Positions 22,402 through 32,929 of a DNA stretch of 64,000 nt are shown piece by piece. The stretch lies in NCBI GenBank assembly GCA_963971575.1, contig OZ020616.1, positions 40,700,250 through 40,764,249 on the forward strand. The letters are read 5' to 3'. The DNA comes from Liopterus haemorrhoidalis. Lineage: Eukaryota > Arthropoda > Insecta > Coleoptera > Dytiscidae. The position numbers and the translations under genes are program-made. The first letter of the stretch is position 1; each line of letters opens with the position of its first letter. The notes under the pieces are model-generated. The model saw nothing but the letters and a program-made list of their open reading frames with translations. It made no database searches and had not been told where the DNA came from.

Positions 22402-23683
22402 CCAGGTCTACAAGTATGAAATGCGGATTTTTTTTTAAAATAAAACACTTTAAACTCTAAAGAACAGGAAAAGTTTATTTATTCAAAGTATGCTCCATTA
22501 GAAGTTATACATTTTTCCCATCTTTCAGGCAATTTGTGAATACCTCGCCAGTAGAACTCTTCCTCTTTCCCCGCAAACCATTCATCTAGACATTCTTTCA
22601 CATCTTCATATGTACAAAAGTGCTGCTCAGCAAGTGCGTGACCCATCGATGCGAACAAGTGGTAATCTGAAGGAGCCAAGTCTGGTGAGTAAGCGGCATG
22701 GGGTAGCACTTCCCACTTGAGTGCCTCCAATGTGTTGCAAACTGCTTTTATCTTATGTGATGGAACGTTATCGTGAAGAAAGATTACCTTGTGCTGTCTT
22801 CTTTCGTATTCTGGTCGTTTTATGAGCAGCGAATGGTTCAATTAGATCAGTTGTTGTTGGTAGCGTTGGGTATTAACTGTTTCACCAGGTTTTAACAATT
22901 CATAATAGACCACACCCTTTTGGTCCCACCAAGTACAGAGCATTGTCTTTTTGCCAAAGCGATTCGGTTTTGCAGTTGATGTGGATGGTGAGCCTGGGTT
23001 CACCCATGATTTTTGCGTTTAGGATTTTCAAAATATATCCATTTTTCATCGCCAGTAATGATACGATGCAAAAAAGACTTTCTTTTGTATCGTGCAAGCA
23101 AAATTTCACAAGTGTTTTAGCGTTTTTCCATCTGCCTCTCATTCAATGCATGTGGAACCCATCTTCCGACTTTCTGGATCTTACCCATCTCTCGTAGGCG
23201 ATTGGAAACAGCTTGTTGACTAACGCCTAACTGCTCTGCTAGTTGTTTTTGTGATTGACTATCGTCTTCCTGTAGCAATGTTTCCAATTTTGTATCTTCA
23301 TATTTTTTTGGAGGTTTTCCATGTTCTTTGTCTGTAAGATCAAAGTCACCACTTTTCAAACGCGAAAATCGTTCACACGTATCTTGTGATGGAGCATATT
23401 CACTATAAGCTTCTCGAAGCAGTCGGTATGATTCAGCAGCAGTTTTTTTCAAATAAAAACAAAACAATAGTACTGTCCGCGAATGCTGTTTATTTGGCAC
23501 AAAATTTGACATTTTTAACACAGTAAAACAAAACTATATGATCACTTTTCAAATTATAACCTATACGCATTTGACACTTAATGATAACTTAACAAAACGC
23601 CATATGTGTTGAAACTTTGAACTATATACTCTGTTTGCGCGGCAAGTTTGAAAAAAATCCGCATTTCATACTTGTAGACCTGG
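22402..23683 (-). mobile_element. Full-length mariner with perfect 33-bp inverted repeats
   Basis: The ends start CCAGGTCTACAAGTATGAAA and match over 33 bp. TA lies on both sides (22400-22401 and 23684-23685). At 1282 bp it has the usual mariner size. It carries one broken transposase gene. Confidence 0.93.
22479..23521 (-). pseudogene. Mariner transposase, mauritiana-like, few lesions
   Basis: Reading minus: YLKKTAAESYRLLREAYSEY (first helix-turn-helix), LAEQLGVSQQAVSNRLREMG (second helix-turn-helix), IITGDEKW (first Asp), KVIFLHDNVPSHKIKAVCNT (second Asp), AAYSPDLAPSDYHLFASM (third Asp). The Asp-Asp spacing gives DD34D. The end is LPERWEKCITSNGAYFE, as in intact relatives. Lesions are a frameshift near 23115, a one-base loss near 23012 and an in-frame TAA near 22842. 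All catalytic residues survive. Confidence 0.9.
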
Positions 23684-23782
23684 TAAATATTTTCTTTGAA
23701 ACCAGTATTTATGATAGTTGGGCCAACTTCATTGAGACGGGCTCGTATATCGCCAAACTTTTTACCCCGTGACATACTATTA

Positions 23783-25150
23783 CTTAGACTTGATCCATAA
23801 AAAAATACAGGAAAATTTCAATATGAAAGTCTTAAGAAAGAAACTTGCATATGGAAAAAGACAGGTAATCCAACTGAGAAATATGCAAGGACACCTACCA
23901 AACGATCGAGCAGAAGTTTTAAAATTTGTGGTGGAGCTCTATGCAAATCTGTACAAATGTCGTTAACCACAATTCTCAACAAGCTCAAAAAAAGTAATAA
24001 ATCAAGGTTCTAAAGCAACCCAGAGATAAAGTTAAGAGAAGTCAAACAAACACTCTCAGGAATGAAATGGAACAAAGCACCAGGAAAAGACGACCTGGCA
24101 ATAGTTGTAATTAAACTAGGCAGTGATAAACTGCTTGAAGCCGTAAAAAACTTGTGCAATACATGTCTTCAAATAGGTACTATATCGAACGAATAGAATA
24201 AGGTGTTAGTAATTCTACTACATAAAAAAGGAGGCGCTTCCCAACTACGTAAGAGCAGGCCTATCAGCTTACTGAGCCAATTGTATAATCTATTAACAAA
24301 AGTCTTTACAAACAGGCTTACAACGAAATTCGATTTCAACCAACCTATGGAACAGGCTGGTTTCAGGGCAAGATTCGTTACAAACGGCCATCTACAAACT
24401 GTCAAAACCCTGATTGAAAACTGTATTGATTATAATAGACCACTGGTACTGATATTCGTCAATGTCGAAAAGCTTTTGGTACTCTTGAACTAGGGTCAAT
24501 ACTTTTATTGTATATAAATTTAGGGTATCTAAATGTAGTCCCAAATACCGCACAGTATTATCTTTTGTTATAATCCTAAAGTTTTATTATTGATGATAAT
24601 ATTATTTGGATTTCGGATTCTCTTTAGGGCAAATATTTTACCTCCGCACTTGTCCGTATTTAAAGTTATATTCCTGTTTGAGCCAACGACAAACAATACC
24701 AGCATTGGTCTGCAGCTCATGTATTGCTTGTTGTAGTTTAAAGTTTTGCGTGATAATTGCGGTATCATCCGCGTACATGGCAATTTCTGCTTGAGTTGTT
24801 GGGATATCGCTGACATAGATGTTGAATAAAACTGGGCCTAACATACTTCCTTGTGGGACTCCTGCTTTAATAAGCTTTAATTCCGAGATTTCGCTGTTAA
24901 ATGGTCAATACTAACAGTATTAAATGATTGCTGAATAGATTATCGCTACAAGCAGATAATACAATCAACACTAAAGTTCAAATCAAATTCAAATCAACTG
25001 CTAGTTTTGTGCTTCATGGGAGAATATAAGTAATCGAAATTGAACGAGGAGTAAGACAGGGAGATTTCCCCGAAACTGTTTACTGCAGTTTTAGAGTAGC
25101 TCTTCAAAATTCTATCCAGGGAAAACATGGGCATTCAAACATATGGTGTG
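23783..25150 (+). pseudogene. RTE-like LINE reverse transcriptase remnant
   Basis: Pieces in order: YGKRQVIQLRNMQGHLPNDR, LSGMKWNKAPGKDDLAIVVI, VILLHKKGG, then SRPISLLSQLYNLLTKVFTN, QAGFRARFVTNGHLQTVKTL, and the motif A remnant FVNVEKLFG. After a Jockey insert (24504-24902) the frame rejoins as LELGSILTVLNDC and continues to IEIERGVRQGD. The YADD/FADD box is not preserved. Stops and frameshifts are frequent, so this is an old copy. Confidence 0.8.
24504..24902 (-). mobile_element. Internal Jockey LINE fragment with 10-bp target duplication
   Basis: On the minus strand it reads AGVPQGSMLGPVLFNIYVSD, AEIAMYADDTAIITQNF (YADD) and, after a frame change, NTVRYLGLHLDTL. This is the same family as the element at 62114-63868. 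GGTCAATACT lies at 24494-24503 and 24903-24912. Both ends lie inside the coding region, so the copy lacks the 5' part, the C-terminus, the 3' UTR and a poly(A) tail. Confidence 0.85.
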
Positions 25151-25159
25151 AGGCTAAAT

Positions 25160-25940
25160 CTCCTGATGAAATTGTGCTCGTGCCACGTAGCCATATATAT
25201 TTTCTGTATTTATTATTGTTCTACTTTTATTTGGAGGGAATTTATGTGGTACAATCCTTCTGCGCTATACCAACTTAAATAAATATTCTATTGTAACTTT
25301 GTATTCAATATTGTTTTACTTAAATTGTACAAGTTATAATTCAATTGTTTACAAATAAATAATAATAACAATAAATTTATGTTAGAAGTTCTATTCCTAC
25401 TTGAGGTTTAATCTTCATATCATTTCCCACAATCAGTTTTTTTTATCCAATTCCAAAAATATTTGTTGACAAGTGCATTAAGATACTATCAAAACGATAA
25501 TAAAATAAATATTTCAGTAACACATTTGTTGATTAATCACCAGAAAACCATTAAAACTGACAATAAAATGTCCAAATTAATCTTAATGTATCATCAAGGC
25601 TACTATACAAACTGACCAACTTAAACCAAACAATTCAATTGCATGTTCTACAAGTTTTAACAATAAAACAACACTTAATAATTTATTAATCATGATATCG
25701 TACGCATTTCACGTGAGGAGAAATTGGAATATAATTCTAAATCTCTGATTTAGATATGTCAGGAACAGATTTTAATGCATAGTTTAGAACATAGATGTCA
25801 CTGACAGGTTGATATCACTTTAGCATTTAAGTGGCCATTTTATTGTTATATGGTAGTTAAATTATTATTAGATAGTAAAAATTCAAATGGTTCGTAAAAT
25901 TAAACATTTTCGTGGTAGGTCGTTCATAATTTTGAAAGAG
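25160..25940. other. Intergenic, nothing recognised
   Basis: AT-rich sequence without frames or defined repeats. Confidence 0.5.
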
Positions 25941-25941
25941 C

Positions 25942-26364
25942 TATAGGCCATTTCTTTGGTTTAAGCGGAACTAAATGGGAATTTCGTTCTTTTAGGTTGT
26001 CATGAGAAGGGATCTTGCTTCGGTTATTTCTTGTTTCATACTGGTATGTGAAAATTTAAAATTCCAACAGCAAAACCATCGAAACGAATGACAAACATAA
26101 ACATAATAAAATTAATATATTTTAAACACTTTTACATATTTTGAATACAAAAAATAAATAAATGAGAAATTTTTATTAAGAATGACACAAAAAATCAAAA
26201 TGTAATGAAAAGGACATTTTATAATGAAAGTCAATATAATCTAGAATCTGCATTGTGAGTATGATTTACGAAACTTAAACAAAATTACCAAAAGTCCGAT
26301 TTAATAGATAAAAATTACTAGATTTCAAAATATATTTCCGCCCGAAGGTTTGGAATAGCTTATA
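25942..26364. mobile_element. Non-coding TIR element, copy X
   Basis: The left end TATAGGCCATTTC then TTTAAGCGGAACTAAATGG pairs imperfectly with the right end TTTCCGCCCGAAGGTTTGGA then ATAGCTTATA. The same termini bound copy Y at 27504-27670. There is no coding capacity. The superfamily is not certain. Confidence 0.6.
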
Positions 26365-26579
26365 ACAATTAATTCAAGTTAAACAACTAATGCATCATTT
26401 TCATGGTAGTGTCAAAGGCGCGACAGGGGTGAGAGGCGTGGTGTTATATTTGCAATTTCGAATTTCATGGTGGGGTTGGAGGCGTGATAAGTGCGCCTTT
26501 TCGGTTTTGATAACATTTGTACCTAACCTAAAAGTTTATACAAGTATTTGGAGTAAACGGTTATTCAATTTCATTAAAT

Positions 26580-26877
26580 ATGTCGTCAAATCGAAGGAGA
26601 CGTCGAGCTCTTTTTTATGCATATTTAGACTCAATGCGATATGAAGAAAAGCGATGGTGGGTACGTCACATATATACATAGAAACAGAAGGCAACAGGGA
26701 GATTATTTTAACTTGTTGCAAAAAATTAGACACAAAAAACACAGACAGTTACTTCAATTACAAGAAAAGAATTTAATACACAATCTTTTTTACTTGACAT
26801 CACAGTTTAGAATGAAGATTCTGTTGGCGCCTGCTTGGGGGTGTATCATTAGTATTGAGAATAAAAATTACCTATAG
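26580..26877 (+). pseudogene. Harbinger transposase N-terminus, frameshifted
   Basis: ATG at 26580 begins MSSNRRRRRALFYAYLDSMR and then KRWWVRHIYI. A frameshift near 26645 leads to RNRRQQGDYFNLLQKIRHKK. The W-V-R-x-I-x5-R-R-Q-Q-G-D-x-x-N-L-L pattern is the conserved start of insect Harbinger transposases. The DDE domain is missing. Confidence 0.7.
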
Positions 26878-27024
26878 AGGCGCTGTTGTCACAAAATGGC
26901 GATTGGAATAGGATATTTTTGACATTTGCCATTTGATACACAACAATTCACATTGCAGTTAATTTTCTGTTGCGATTTTAAAGACATTTTATTAAAGTTT
27001 TCTTCACTTTAACACATACAAACA

Positions 27025-27417
27025 ATGCAATTAAATGAGCCACATCCAACTAAATCCTATGGTGTTAAGTTCCAAAATATTCCGCTAGGCGTCACTTCAG
27101 TTATTGTCAGTTCTCAATACCCACTGCATGACATTTTTGTGGACCAGATATTTGAAACCGAAACCATAATAATAAACTTTATGACTGCCGACAACACTGT
27201 AAAAGTCGCTATTTCGGTACATCAATTTACGTTTATTAAATTTTTTTTTAGAAAATTACTAGAGGTAAATGTACCGCTAAAGATCTCACCATTCCGAAAA
27301 AATATATCTGTTTCTATGGTTTCGACGGTGCGGCTAGCGCTAGAGTTGAAATTTCTGAACTTGCAACACCGCGCTTGTAACACCGCGGCTACAACACCAT
27401 GGTATGGGTTTTTTTAA
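27025..27417 (+). CDS. Hypothetical 130-residue protein
   Basis: The frame starts with ATG (MQLNEPHPTKSYGVKF) and is open to TAA at 27415-27417. I recognise no domain. The middle is hydrophobic and beta-like (VTSVIVSSQYPLHDIFVDQI), but there is no clear signal peptide or membrane segment. It lies inside the Harbinger element, and its last part overlaps that element's terminal region. It may be a chance frame or a remnant of the element's second protein. Confidence 0.25.
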   Translation: MQLNEPHPTKSYGVKFQNIPLGVTSVIVSSQYPLHDIFVDQIFETETIIINFMTADNTVKVAISVHQFTFIKFFFRKLLEVNVPLKISPFRKNISVSMVSTVRLALELKFLNLQHRACNTAATTPWYGFF

Positions 27418-27503
27418 AATAGAACGATCCTATTGGTTGAATTTCTTGTTCCACGCTTCCAGCACCAGAATGAAAATGATACATAATAGCCAAAACAAAG
27501 AAA

Positions 27504-27670
27504 CTAGAGCCTGTTTCCGTGCTTTAAGCGGAACTAGATTTCTATTATAGTAACTGTTAACGTTTGATTGAAGCTTTTGCTCATTTTGTTTAGCTACGAA
27601 ATAAGCTCGTGACAGCTTAAGAAAATTAAAATTCCATTTGGTTCCACTTAAAGATTTGGAATAGCCTATA
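27504..27670. mobile_element. Non-coding TIR element, copy Y
   Basis: The left end CTAGAGCCTGTTTCC then CTTTAAGCGGAACTAGA and the right end CATTTGGTTCCACTTAAAGA then TTTGGAATAGCCTATA match copy X at both ends. It is 167 bp, so it is internally shorter than X. It lies 20 bp from the Harbinger element. Confidence 0.6.
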
Positions 27671-28275
27671 AGACATACTCAAGAGAAAAAAAGTATGAAT
27701 TCTTCTTCTTCTTGTGGAGTTTCCGTGATGAAAATTGGCCAATGGAATGACAATTTACATTTTCGATTCTGCAGTTACGATGTTCTTACTAATCTTGAAT
27801 CATGTATCTTTCTTTTGATTATAAGTTTGAGAATCTATTGTTTCTCGTTCCTCGTAACATGTCTAAGGAACATTTTTTTTTTATACTGTACGTCAGATCC
27901 AAGTTGGGGTCCACTTTTTTAATTGGGGGAAGAGGATATAAAACCGGATACTGGAGTATAATCGGATACTTTTAATATCTTTAATAACTGGTTGTACCAT
28001 GATACGCACTAAGCTAAATTAGTTTAGAACGACACCGTTTCTTTTCTCAACTGAACATAAAATGTCATGACTGCCTTTGACCATGTGTACAAAAATACGC
28101 TTCCATTTTTTTCTACGACTATTAAATAAACTTTACAATATTTCACTTGATGTTGTGCTTAAAATGCGTATAAATCGTGGCTGTTAAAAAATGTAAAAAG
28201 TGTTAAAAAAAAGTCTCATAACCGTTTCAATTTTTGTCACTTTCTATAAGCATAATATATCGGCAGCGGCGGCCG

Positions 28276-28402
28276 GTGAAGCATGTTTGGGAAGGCAATT
28301 GGTATTATCGGACAAGCTCATAGTATATCGGTCAACAGTAGTATAGCAACGACAAAGCACGAGCGTGTTCGATCATGCTGATTGCCCACCCAAACATGCT
28401 TC
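28276..28402. repeat. Inverted repeat, 25-bp arms
   Basis: TGAAGCATGTTTGGG and GGCAAT pair with ATTGCC and CCCAAACATGCTTCA across a spacer of about 75 bp. It may be a tiny MITE. The flanks show no clear duplication. Confidence 0.6.
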
Positions 28403-28775
28403 AAAAATCTCAAATATTAATTTTGTCCTGGGTTTATTTTTCTAATTGCGGACAATTGTACAACAAATATTGTATGAAACTCATGCATAAAGCGTCAATT
28501 TTTCACTCATGGGATTGCTGCACTCGCCTATGGCCCGTGCAATCAAACTTCCCATTCGTGAAAAAAACTAAATCATTTTGATTTTAAACAACCGATCCGG
28601 GAATAAGATACTTACATTTTTTTCTTTATAATAAAATATATATTTTTTATTATTTTTATGCAAATAATGACAATCGTACTTATCACTGTAAAGATTAAAG
28701 TTACTATGGATGCAATATCCGACGTCAAATAAATAATTTAAAATAAAAAAAAGGTACTGCACATTACTGTCCAAA

Positions 28776-28831
28776 TTGAAGATGCATTTACTTCAATACA
28801 ATGCGAAACGTTCATCAAACGTTTCGCATTT
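28776..28831 (+). repeat. Perfect 13-bp hairpin overlapping a hammerhead-like core
   Basis: AATGCGAAACGTT is followed by CATCA and its exact complement (28800-28830). The left arm also closes TTGAAGA, T, GCATT, an 11-nt loop, AATGC, GAAACGTT, the same order seen at 3.6 kb. Here the first core base is T instead of C, and stem I cannot form. I call it a hairpin, with weak ribozyme resemblance. Confidence 0.6.
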
Positions 28832-29042
28832 TAAACCCACGTTGAAATAAATCCACTTGTTCTTTACCTACATGACGATTTAATTCTGACATCTTTATTG
28901 TCCTGACACGTAAAGATCATTCACTGATGACAAAAAAATAAATAAATAAAATAACACGTTTATATGTTCAGTCCCATCATCAGTCAGGCAAAATTATTTT
29001 AAAAACTACTAAGAAAGTAGCATATTAAAATTGAAACACTAA

Positions 29043-30154
29043 TGGCTGGTATTATAAAAACCTAACTAAAGGTCCAACTAACCAGTTGTAAACTAAATTT
29101 AATTGTTAACTAATATAACAAGTTATTTAATTTCGGTATTATAAATCAGGACAGCCAACTAACTAATTAGTTCACATTATCATTAAAACAATTTAGTCTC
29201 AAGATTTACCGACGGAACGGTAGTTATACAACTGACCGGTAGATGCCTATATTATATTTCGCGGTTTTTCTGTTCTAGTTTTAACACTTTAACGTTTATA
29301 ACCTATAATTTTGACAGTGAAAAAGAATTAGTAGAAATTAAAGAGTATTTCAAATGAAAAAAATAAATAAAAATGGGATAGAGACAAAAATTATACAGAA
29401 AAAGAACAATTAATAGATATAGTGCATAAATATAAAAATGTAGTGGAAAACAAAAAAACTGATAATGTTGAAAAATACAATTATTGGGACATAATTGCCG
29501 TAGAATTTAATTCGAATGCTCAAAATGGCGACACAAGCAGTATCCAATTAAAATTATTGTATGAAATATATCTGTTCGTTAAGGGCTTTATTTGATTATC
29601 AATTAATTTTAAAATAGACAAAACAGTATCTTTTTAAAACTGAAATCTGTGTTTAATATTCATCATCATAATAATTGAAAGAAGACACCCCTTCTTTCAA
29701 GAAATTCTCTAGGCTGACGTATTCTTGAATTTTCATCATTATTACTGTCAGAAATACTGTTTACGGATGGTGATGATACACTACTGACAGATGATACTAA
29801 TGACCTAACCTGTAAATTTTGTGTTGTTTATATATATAAATCTATTCATATGTTTTTTTTATGTACAATATTATTACTTATTTTGCAGTTATTAATTATC
29901 AAATATATATTTTAGTATAAATAGTTAGAACAAGCTATTTCAATGTAAACAAAATGCTTACTATTTAAATGTAATACAAATATAGTTGCCAACTATAATT
30001 TAGTATCCAGAAAATCTGTCAACTAATTTAGTTTGTAGATTTAGTTGGTAACTTTTTTAAACCAACTTTTATAATACCGAAATCTATGGAATAAATTAGT
30101 TTAACACTTAACTAAAATTTAGTAGCAAACTATTTTGCTTTATAATACCGGCCA
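29043..30154 (+). mobile_element. PIF/Harbinger element with Myb/SANT remnant
   Basis: The ends are TGGC(T/C)GGTATTATAAA in inverted orientation. TAA duplications sit at 29040-29042 and 30155-30157. About 100 bp inside each end a second TTTCGGTATTATAAA copy occurs (about 29140 and 30059-30073), so the arms contain repeated sites. The interior holds a Myb/SANT-like frame, as expected for Harbinger's DNA-binding second protein. Confidence 0.85.
29374..29595 (+). pseudogene. Myb/SANT-like DNA-binding domain remnant
   Basis: The frame has no ATG and reads WDRDKNYTEKEQLIDIVHKY, then ENKKTDNVEKYNYWDIIAVE and FNSN. This follows the Myb/SANT-like pattern (F-T-x-x-E-x-x-L-I-D-I-V-x-K-Y-x5-ENKKTD-x-W-x-I-A-x-EFN-S-N) of zeste/Msantd-type proteins that partner Harbinger transposases. 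The third helix is partly lost (SIQLKLLYE). It stops at 29595. Confidence 0.7.
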
Positions 30155-30159
30155 TAAAA

Positions 30160-31110
30160 AGGTTCGAAATTAAGTGTTTTTGTTTTGTTTTTCCGTTTTA
30201 ACGGAAATGCAGTGAAGATTTGTGCATGCGTAGTACGCACAGGTAGGCATTTTGTAATTTATTTTTAAAACATTTAGATATACTAAAAAAACCAAACAAT
30301 AACACATAAAACATTTGTGTTTACCCGACTTAACTGAATGGTGCACTCAACATGAAATCATGCGCGGAACGATAAAATACTGGTCGTGTTTGTAGCACTT
30401 CATATACTCTCCCACCACGAGCCTACTAGTGACATGATCGAAAATTCAAAGGATACCATCATATGCAATTGAGGAAAACTTCAATGCCAACGTTAAATTT
30501 GGATTTTATCTCATTGGCGAAGAGTCCCCGTTTCCAACGCAAAAAGAAAGATGGATAAACAAGATTATTGACAAGAGAGATGTTTATATTTTTACACAGT
30601 TATTATTTATTAGAAAAGTTAGCTTCTTTCCAATGTTGACTAGCGATTCTTTTCAACATCTTGCCAAACCCAGTAATAATCATTAAACAATCTTAAAATT
30701 TAACAGTCTTAAAATTTAACAATCTATGGCTATAATCCCAGAACTTTTATGCTATGAGTGGCTCTCAAACTATTTAAAGAAAAGCTTGGAAAGGGAATTT
30801 TATATACTCGTATTTTCGGTTTATATCCCTTTTTATTGCTTCTTTAGTTTTTAGAGAAAGTGGACTAAAGCAGATAGAATATATTTTTTCTTATTTATTA
30901 CCCTGGGAAAACGTCAAATACACTAAAACACGAGAAACTGAATAAAGGTTTTTTACTCCAAATTTTATCAATAAAGAAAATCTCTTTCGTTTGGTAACAC
31001 AGCTTTTTAGAAAATTTAAAAGATAATATCTCAAATAATGAAGTTCCGGTAAATACGATTGAAGGAATAGCAGTCAATAATAAGCTTTTAAGGGGAGGTA
31101 CAACAATAGA
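30160..31110. other. Intergenic, nothing recognised
   Basis: No supported frames. The last 100 bases are the left flank of the 31-kb mariner and match 301-412 in reverse. Confidence 0.45.
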
Positions 31111-31193
31111 TTTCTCAAAAGTTTCTTATACATAACTAATATTTTGAAGTAAAATTGATAACAAAATCAAAATTTGCAGCGATTTTTTATCTA

Positions 31194-31940
31194 CGAGGTA
31201 TGTTTCCAAAATTCTGGGAATTGTGCTATAATTAAATTACGCAGAACTTATAGGCAATGTTATTGGTGCCAGACAAGTCTTGACATGTTTATGCAACTAT
31301 CTAGTGCAATATTTTTCAGTCTGATTTAGGTGTTCGACTGATATAGACGCGTTTTTATAGCACTGTTTTTGTAACCATGGAAGACGCAGCAAAATCTCAA
31401 AGAGCAATAATTTTCTTTTTGTGGAAAGAAGGTGTGAAAACATCAGAAATTATTCAGCATCTGCAAGGAGTATTTGGTGAGTCTGCAGAATCCAAAAGTA
31501 CTGTTTATCGGTGGATCGATCGTTTTAAAACTGGTAGAACATCACTAGAAGACGATCCACGTAGTGGGTGCCCAAGCACGTAGGTAAATGAAAGAAACAT
31601 TACTGCTGTCGAAGACCTACTGAAAGAGGACAGGCGAATGACTATTCGTCAAATTAGTGTGCGTCTAGGGATAGGTACACGACAAGTTCATGACATCTTG
31701 CATGATTGTTTGGGCGTTAGAAAGGTTTCGCTGCGCTGGGTGCCAAGGCTGTTGGGACCAGAACAGAAACTCAATAAAAAAAGTTCTTTGAGGACGGCTT
31801 AAGAAAATTAGTTTATCTTTGGGATAAATGTATTCAGTTAAATGGAGATTATGTTGAAAAACTACATTGTAATATTGACGAAACTTAACAAAATAATAAA
31901 AATTATAGCTAAATTCCCAGAACTTTGGAAACGTCCCTCG
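31194..31940 (+). mobile_element. Internally deleted mariner with TA duplication
   Basis: The arms of about 42 bp start CGAGG(T/G)A(T/C)GTTTCCAAA and run into TTCTGGGAATT. TA flanks both ends (31192-31193 and 31941-31942). An uninterrupted paralogue of the target is at 301-412. The 747-bp length reflects a deletion of the catalytic core. Confidence 0.92.
31377..31888 (+). pseudogene. Mariner transposase, catalytic domain deleted
   Basis: ATG at 31377 starts MEDAAKSQRAIIFFLWKEGV, with ESKSTVYRWIDRFKTGRTSL (first helix-turn-helix) and DDPRSGCPST. A TAG at 31581-31583 interrupts. The second helix-turn-helix follows as RRMTIRQISVRLGIGTRQVH, and LRWVPRLLGPEQKL ends the N-terminal half. It then jumps to KFFEDGLRKLVYLWDKCIQL and NGDYVEK, the family's last 40 residues. 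All three catalytic aspartates are deleted, so only DNA binding could survive. Confidence 0.85.
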
Positions 31941-31944
31941 TACC

Positions 31945-32380
31945 TAATAGGATATTTTTATTGTGACAGGACTTGTATGAATTTTGGACAGTAGTAAAGC
32001 AACCAAATTCAGTGTAGTTTCGAAATCATCTATTTCTTCGCCGGAGCTACACTAGCAATGCACCAAACATGTGAATCTCAGACAGAGCACCAGAATATTT
32101 TTTTGTTCATAAAGTTTTAAGACATAAAAAAGAGGTTTCAGCTTGTGGAAAGATTTTCCGAACACGTTGCTGCAAATTAGACTTTCGTAAAATAAAAAGT
32201 GACAGAATTCTAAGCATTTATGATTTTAAGGAACTAATAACATATAATTTTAAACATTTTGCTTGATTTTAATAATTAAAAAAAAAAAAATAGGATCCCT
32301 GAGACTCATACAAACAGGACTATTTTACCATATACGACAAATCAATGGCGCATGTTATCCGCATTACAAATATTATACAT
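31945..32380. other. Flank of the 31-kb mariner, no gene
   Basis: The first 40 bases continue the dispersed repeat seen at 301-412. The rest is AT-rich with no frames. Confidence 0.45.
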
Positions 32381-32381
32381 A

Positions 32382-32925
32382 GGGGAAGCCGGGGCATAAC
32401 GGGCTCCCGGGGTATACCGGGCTCCTCTCTTTTTTATTGTTAAAGCATGCTGCCATATTTGGGTGCATTCCTATCACATTCAGTACTTCGCTAGTGTCTT
32501 CCGAGATTAGTTGTATGACTGACAGCTGACGTTTACTGACGTAATTTGGTGAAACGTGTTTTTTGATGTGTTGATATATTTTTCACATATATCCAGACGT
32601 TGATTGCTCCGACGTTTTTGCGCTGGAGAAGATAACGATGAGGAATGCACTCACGTGTGTTCGTTCTGCGCCAGATTTTAGCTGATTGCCCATTATACCC
32701 CGCCCGTGCTTATTCTGCCCCGTCACCGGGGCAAAATGAGCACAAGGAAGCTTTTTTTATATTGTCATAACTTTTATTTTTGTATTTTTCTAAGTTTTTT
32801 TACTGTCTGTAATAATTAAACAATAAATCATGTTACGAATAAAAGTATTTAAACTTTTTTTACGATATTCCTTAAGATTTTATTAAAGATAATCCTTAAG
32901 GTGCCAATTATGCCCCGGCTTCCCC
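32382..32925. mobile_element. MITE with GGGGAAGCCGGGGCATAA ends
   Basis: The 18-bp termini are exact inverted repeats with TA on both sides (32380-32381 and 32926-32927). The subterminal region repeats GGGGCA and CCGGGGTA words (CCCGTCACCGGGGCAAAATG). There is no coding frame. The TA target suggests a Tc1/mariner-type source. Confidence 0.88.
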
Positions 32926-32929
32926 TATT

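Larger units (their letters stand above)
26391..27483 (+). mobile_element. PIF/Harbinger element with TAA duplication
   Basis: The termini are TGCATCATTTTCAT and the complement of TGTATCATTTTCAT, with inner similarity (GGCGTGG(T)GTT...AATTTC). TAA occurs on both sides (26388-26390 and 27484-27486), the 3-bp TWA target of PIF/Harbinger. The element holds a broken transposase start and an unassigned 130-codon frame. Confidence 0.8.
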
